Shown one piece after another: positions 61,597 through 64,000 of a DNA stretch of 64,000 bases. The stretch is taken from positions 62,001-126,000 of the forward strand of contig CACWHY010000001.1 in NCBI GenBank assembly GCA_902760805.1. Direction: 5' to 3'. Position 1 is the first letter of the stretch. The number at the start of each line of letters is the position of its first letter. Under the pieces are notes generated by a model. It searched no databases and had not been told where the DNA came from. It worked only from the letters and a program-made list of their open reading frames with translations. A program made the position numbers and the translations under genes. Source of the stretch: Ruminococcus flavefaciens. GTDB lineage: Bacteria; Bacillota; Clostridia; Oscillospirales; Ruminococcaceae.

Positions 61597-62493
61597 ATGT
61601 ACGATATCATCATTGTTGGAGCAGGCCCTGCCGGCATGACTGCGGCGATCTACGGACGCCGTGCCGGAAAGAGCGTGCTGGTGCTTGAGGCCGCAAGCTA
61701 CGGCGGCCAGATAATCAATACTCCTGATGTGGAGAACTATCCCTCGGCGGCTCATATCTCCGGCTTTGACCTGGCAACTCAGATCTATGAGCAGGCCAAG
61801 GCTCTTGGAGCAGAGTTTGCTTTTGAGAAGGTCACAGGCATCGAGGACGGCGATGTGAAGACCGTTGTCACTGCCAAAAACCGCTACGAGGGACGAGCTG
61901 TGATCATTGCAACAGGCTCTGAGAACAGAAAGCTGGGAGTTGCCGGCGAGGACGAGCTGGTGGGCAGGGGAGTTTCCTACTGCGCAACCTGCGACGGAGC
62001 CTTCTACCGGAAGAAAACTGTGGCCGTGGTGGGCGGAGGTAATACCGCTCTGGAGGACGCACTCTATCTGGCAGATCTGGCGGAAAAGGTCTACCTTATC
62101 CATCGCCGTGACCAGTTCAGAGGTGACGAGACAACGGTCGCCCGTCTTCGTGAGCGAGAGAATGTTGAGCTTGTGCTCAACAGCAGGGTCACCGGCCTTA
62201 TCGCCGAGAAAAAGCTGAAGGCAGTGGAGGTCACCGACAAGGATGGCAATACTTCTCAGCTTGAGGTGAACGGTCTCTTCGTGGCTGTTGGAAGAGTTCC
62301 CGAAAACCAGAACTTCGCCTCTGTTATCGAGCTGGACGGCGCCGGCTATGCAGTCGCCGGAGAGAACTGCCGTACAAGGTCCGCCGGGATATTCGTTGCC
62401 GGAGATAATCGTGTGAAGGACGTTCGTCAGCTCGTTACCGCAACAGCAGACGGTGCAGTCGCTGCGACCGAGGCCATAAAGTATCTTGCCTGA
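61597..62493 (+). CDS. trxB: Thioredoxin reductase
   Basis: 298-residue flavoprotein. FAD site IIVGAGPAGMTAAIYGRRAG, redox-active CATCDGAFYRKK, NADPH site VVGGGNTALEDALYLAD and the C-terminal GIFVAGDNRVKDVRQLVTATADGA are complete. GGAGG is eight bases upstream. Reduces TrxA for the peroxidase and perhaps for AprAB. Confidence 0.96.
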   Translation: MYDIIIVGAGPAGMTAAIYGRRAGKSVLVLEAASYGGQIINTPDVENYPSAAHISGFDLATQIYEQAKALGAEFAFEKVTGIEDGDVKTVVTAKNRYEGRAVIIATGSENRKLGVAGEDELVGRGVSYCATCDGAFYRKKTVAVVGGGNTALEDALYLADLAEKVYLIHRRDQFRGDETTVARLRERENVELVLNSRVTGLIAEKKLKAVEVTDKDGNTSQLEVNGLFVAVGRVPENQNFASVIELDGAGYAVAGENCRTRSAGIFVAGDNRVKDVRQLVTATADGAVAATEAIKYLA

Positions 62494-62499
62494 AATGCC

Positions 62500-62528
62500 T
62501 TGACAAAGGGCTGTTCATAGTTTATAAT
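62500..62528 (+). promoter_or_regulatory. Promoter of the GNAT gene at 62681
   Basis: TTGACA, 17-base spacer, TATAAT: consensus. It starts seven bases after trxB. Confidence 0.85.
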
Positions 62529-62534
62529 TAGCGT

Positions 62535-62680
62535 AGAGCGAAAGCTCATATCTTACTAAAAGGAGTCCGTTGTTTGAAAAATAATAACAGAACTGAGATA
62601 GCAGCGTAAACGAGAGGTTTGCGAATACTGTCTCACACAAACCTCCCGTTGTCCGGTCAACTATTTCAGGAGGAAAAACA
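62535..62680 (+). promoter_or_regulatory. Structured 5' leader with possible mini-ORF and SD-sequestering hairpin
   Basis: A leader of about 145 bases. AAAAGGAG (62558-62565) precedes TTG TTT GAA AAA TAA, a possible four-codon ORF. GAGGTTTG (62614-62621) pairs with CAAACCTC (62638-62645), extended by AACG/CGTT across one mismatch. The same CCTCC (62642-62646) could instead pair with the GGAGG (62669-62673) ribosome site of the GNAT gene. This resembles translational attenuation; it is inference from pairing by eye. Confidence 0.45.
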
Positions 62681-63340
62681 ATGAATAATAATGACTATAT
62701 CATCAGACCCGAAACACCTAACGACTACCGCTGCGTAGAGGAAATGGCCAGAGAGGCGTTCTGGAATTTGAGCGTTCCCGGCTGCTCTGAGCACTACTTT
62801 ATCCATGTGCTGAGAAAGCATCCGGCCTTTATCCCGGAGCTGGACTTCGTTCTGGAGTCAGACGGAGAGATCTTGGGCTGCGTTATGTACTCGAGATCCG
62901 AACTCATGGACGATGAGGGGAACGGAAAAACTGTCCTCACCATGGGCCCCCTCTGCGTTCGTCCCGGTCATCAGCGGAAGGGCATAGGAAAGCGGCTGCT
63001 GGAGCACACCTTTGCTCTGGCAAAGGATATAGGATACGACGTTGTTATCAACTTCGGCAACCCGGATAACTATGTTGCCCGTGGATATAAGAGCTGCAAG
63101 AGATATAACATCACATTCAGAGACTTCGGCTCGTTCCCGGCAGCACTGCTGGTGAAGGAGCTGATCCCGGGAGCCCTTGACGGCAGACACTGGAGGTATT
63201 TCCAGAACGATGCGGACGCTCCCTGCGAGGACGAAGAGGCGGTCGAGAAGTACGATGCGCTCTTCCCGAAAAAGGAAAAGGCCTGGCAGCCCAGTCAGGA
63301 GGAATTCTATATCCACAGTCACTCGGAACTCACCTGGTGA
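62681..63340 (+). CDS. GNAT-family N-acetyltransferase
   Basis: 219 residues. N-terminal RPETPNDYRCVEEMAREAFW, acetyl-CoA loop LCVRPGHQRKGIGKRLLEHTF, then DVVINFGNPDNYVARGYKSC. The C-terminal 70 residues (ALLVKELIPGALDGRHWRYF) match the YhbS-like group of clostridial acetyltransferases. AGGAGG precedes ATG. Substrate unknown. Confidence 0.92.
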   Translation: MNNNDYIIRPETPNDYRCVEEMAREAFWNLSVPGCSEHYFIHVLRKHPAFIPELDFVLESDGEILGCVMYSRSELMDDEGNGKTVLTMGPLCVRPGHQRKGIGKRLLEHTFALAKDIGYDVVINFGNPDNYVARGYKSCKRYNITFRDFGSFPAALLVKELIPGALDGRHWRYFQNDADAPCEDEEAVEKYDALFPKKEKAWQPSQEEFYIHSHSELTW

Positions 63341-63347
63341 ATAAAGA

Positions 63348-63374
63348 AAGGCTCCCCTCGGGGAGTCTTTTTTT
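63348..63374 (+). terminator. Terminator after the GNAT gene
   Basis: GGCTCCCC / GGGGAGTC stem (one G-U), followed by seven T. Confidence 0.88.
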
Positions 63375-63397
63375 GCAAAAAGTGAAATGTAACGGCC

Positions 63398-63535
63398 TTG
63401 CATCTCGACTATATAGGTAAGAGGACCTCTACCCTTACGAAAGGGGGGATCTATTTTGCGGATCTGACCAGGGACGTTTACGGACGTGGGATAGATATAC
63501 GCACAGAGGACATTTCCGAATATTTGAACGGATAA
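63398..63535 (+). CDS. Candidate small ORF or gene remnant (45 codons)
   Basis: Open frame starting at TTG 63398, with no convincing ribosome site there; a strong AAGGGGGG lies inside it at 63441-63448. The last 30 residues look protein-like (YFADLTRDVYGRGIDIRTED, then ISEYLNG). A clean terminator follows eight bases after the stop. No ATG start is available, so this may be the 3' remnant of a gene. I do not recognise a family. Confidence 0.35.
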   Translation: MHLDYIGKRTSTLTKGGIYFADLTRDVYGRGIDIRTEDISEYLNG

Positions 63536-63542
63536 CAGATCA

Positions 63543-63571
63543 GGCGCCTTCTGAAAAGAAGGCGCCTTTCG
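63543..63571 (+). terminator. Terminator
   Basis: Perfect 10-bp stem GGCGCCTTCT / AGAAGGCGCC with a GAAA loop, followed by TTTC. Confidence 0.75.
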
Positions 63572-63604
63572 ATCAAAAAATCATTCCTATGATAAAAAAA
63601 CCAC

Positions 63605-63633
63605 TTGCAATCCTCTCCAAGATGTGTTATAAT
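63605..63633 (+). promoter_or_regulatory. Promoter upstream of tRNA-Gly
   Basis: TTGCAA, 17-base spacer, TATAAT. Confidence 0.78.
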
Positions 63634-63656
63634 AAATGCAAAGACATTCATTATAA
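63627..63656 (+). promoter_or_regulatory. Palindrome matching the operator at 59965
   Basis: TTATAATAAATG and CATTCATTATAA form an inverted repeat (one mismatch, six-base spacer) over the -10 box, and ATTATAAATTATCTGAA follows as at the 59.97 kb operator. Confidence 0.6.
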
Positions 63657-63760
63657 ATTATCTGAAAGCCCTTGCAGATACGCAGATCAAAGATCAGCTC
63701 CCTGCATATCGGGCGATTATAACCTATTCGCTTCGCTTATATGTTATGATCAAGAACGAT

Positions 63761-63835
63761 GCAGATATAGTATAGTGGTCATTACTTCAGTTTCCCAAAC
63801 TGAGGAGGCGGGTTCGATTCCCGTTATCTGCTCCA
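63761..63835 (+). tRNA. tRNA-Gly (anticodon CCC)
   Basis: 75 bases with encoded CCA. Acceptor stem GCAGATA / TATCTGC; anticodon stem TCAGT / ACTGA with loop TTCCCAA giving anticodon CCC (codon GGG); T-arm GCGGG-TTCGATT-CCCGT; discriminator base T, as usual for bacterial glycine tRNAs. A terminator follows. Confidence 0.96.
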
Positions 63836-63854
63836 GCGCCGAGTTGAACTCGCT

Positions 63855-63885
63855 AAAGCGGTCTGGTATTTCTGGGCCGCTTTTT
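63855..63885 (+). terminator. Terminator after tRNA-Gly
   Basis: AAAGCGGTC pairs with GGCCGCTTT (one G-U) around the loop, followed by TTTTT. Confidence 0.8.
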
Positions 63886-63914
63886 GCTGCCTTGCCGAAA
63901 ATGGCGGCTGCTCC

Positions 63915-63943
63915 TTGACAAATCTGCGAAAATATGCTAAACT
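63915..63943 (+). promoter_or_regulatory. Promoter of rnpB
   Basis: TTGACA, 17-base spacer, TAAACT, eight bases before the likely 5' end of RNase P RNA. Confidence 0.8.
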
Positions 63944-63950
63944 ATACCTG

Positions 63951-64000
63951 TGAGCAGACTATGCGGCAGCATGAACGCTTTAGTTCATGAGGAAAGTCCG
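63951..64000 (+). ncRNA. rnpB: RNase P RNA, 5' part (runs off window)
   Basis: The last 50 bases contain the P3 hairpin CATGAAC-GCTTTA-GTTCATG followed by GAGGAAAGTCCG, the conserved CR-I start of bacterial RNase P RNA. Only about the first 50 of the usual 350-400 bases are in the window. Confidence 0.88.

Larger units (their letters stand above)
63375..63760. other. Intergenic region with a short transcription unit and a promoter
   Basis: Contains the candidate small ORF 63398-63535, a terminator at 63543-63571, a strong promoter at 63605-63633 with a palindrome, and about 120 bases of unexplained leader before the tRNA. Confidence 0.6.

Noticed and set aside
63589-63918. 109-codon plus-strand frame across the tRNA
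   Set aside because: It runs through a promoter, tRNA-Gly and a terminator, so it cannot be a gene.
1-64000. CRISPR array, insertion sequence or prophage
   Set aside because: No regularly spaced repeats, transposase, integrase or phage genes were seen anywhere in the window.

Overview
This 64 kb window looks like chromosome from an anaerobic, cellulosome-type Firmicute close to Ruminococcus (Oscillospiraceae). Evidence: three secreted proteins end in dockerin modules, translation starts sit behind strong AAAGGAGG-type sites, promoters are almost all TTGnnn-17-TATAAT, G+C is moderate, and the gene content is Gram-positive (lipoproteins, Rrf2 regulator, class A bacterial RNase P RNA). Nothing seen here fixes the species.

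Layout. 1-1.76 kb: the end of a BREX-type PglX DNA methyltransferase that stops early. 1.9-21.8 kb: one continuous sulfur island. It holds a sulfate ABC transporter behind a Cys-Cys leader peptide, a six-gene set making uroporphyrinogen III and siroheme (hemA, met8-like, hemC, cobA-hemD, hemB, hemL), a divergent Rrf2 regulator, and an eleven-gene run: metY, siroheme sulfite reductase, TusA-like, thioredoxin, ThiS-like carrier, E1-like activator, JAMM protease, aprA, aprB, cysD, cysN. Read together these encode sulfate uptake, APS formation, APS reduction by a dissimilatory-type AprAB, siroheme-dependent sulfite reduction, and transfer of sulfide to O-acetylhomoserine as a protein thiocarboxylate, giving homocysteine. 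21.8-36.9 kb: a beta-helix lipoprotein, a LacI-sensor/GGDEF cyclase, a lipoprotein, a giant dockerin-bearing subtilase, gltX, a MATE exporter, a cytosolic GH5 enzyme, a GNAT enzyme and an XRE membrane regulator. 37-45.4 kb: an O-antigen-ligase-like membrane protein paired with a penicillin-binding protein that has lost half of its transglycosylase domain, a WG-repeat dockerin protein and a secreted nuclease. 45.4-48.4 kb: TPP riboswitch plus thiE-thiD-thiC. 48.4-59.9 kb: iron alcohol dehydrogenase and an epimerase-like protein, a leucine-rich dockerin protein, a GNAT enzyme, a SAH hydrolase operon, an XRE/membrane pair, and a SAH/MTA deaminase followed by a membrane protein with Rossmann and RyR domains. 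60-64 kb: a small membrane protein under palindromic operators, a glutathione peroxidase-thioredoxin-thioredoxin reductase operon, a GNAT gene with a structured leader, tRNA-Gly(CCC) and the 5' end of rnpB, which runs off the window.

The most notable content is the sulfate-to-homocysteine island. Its leader peptide, putative shared operators near the Rrf2 gene and protein-thiocarboxylate chemistry make it a self-contained assimilation module. Other points of interest are the shortened pglX, the RyR-domain protein, the half-transglycosylase PBP, a repeated operator/promoter element at 59.97 and 63.63 kb, and an unexplained short transcription unit at 63.4-63.57 kb.
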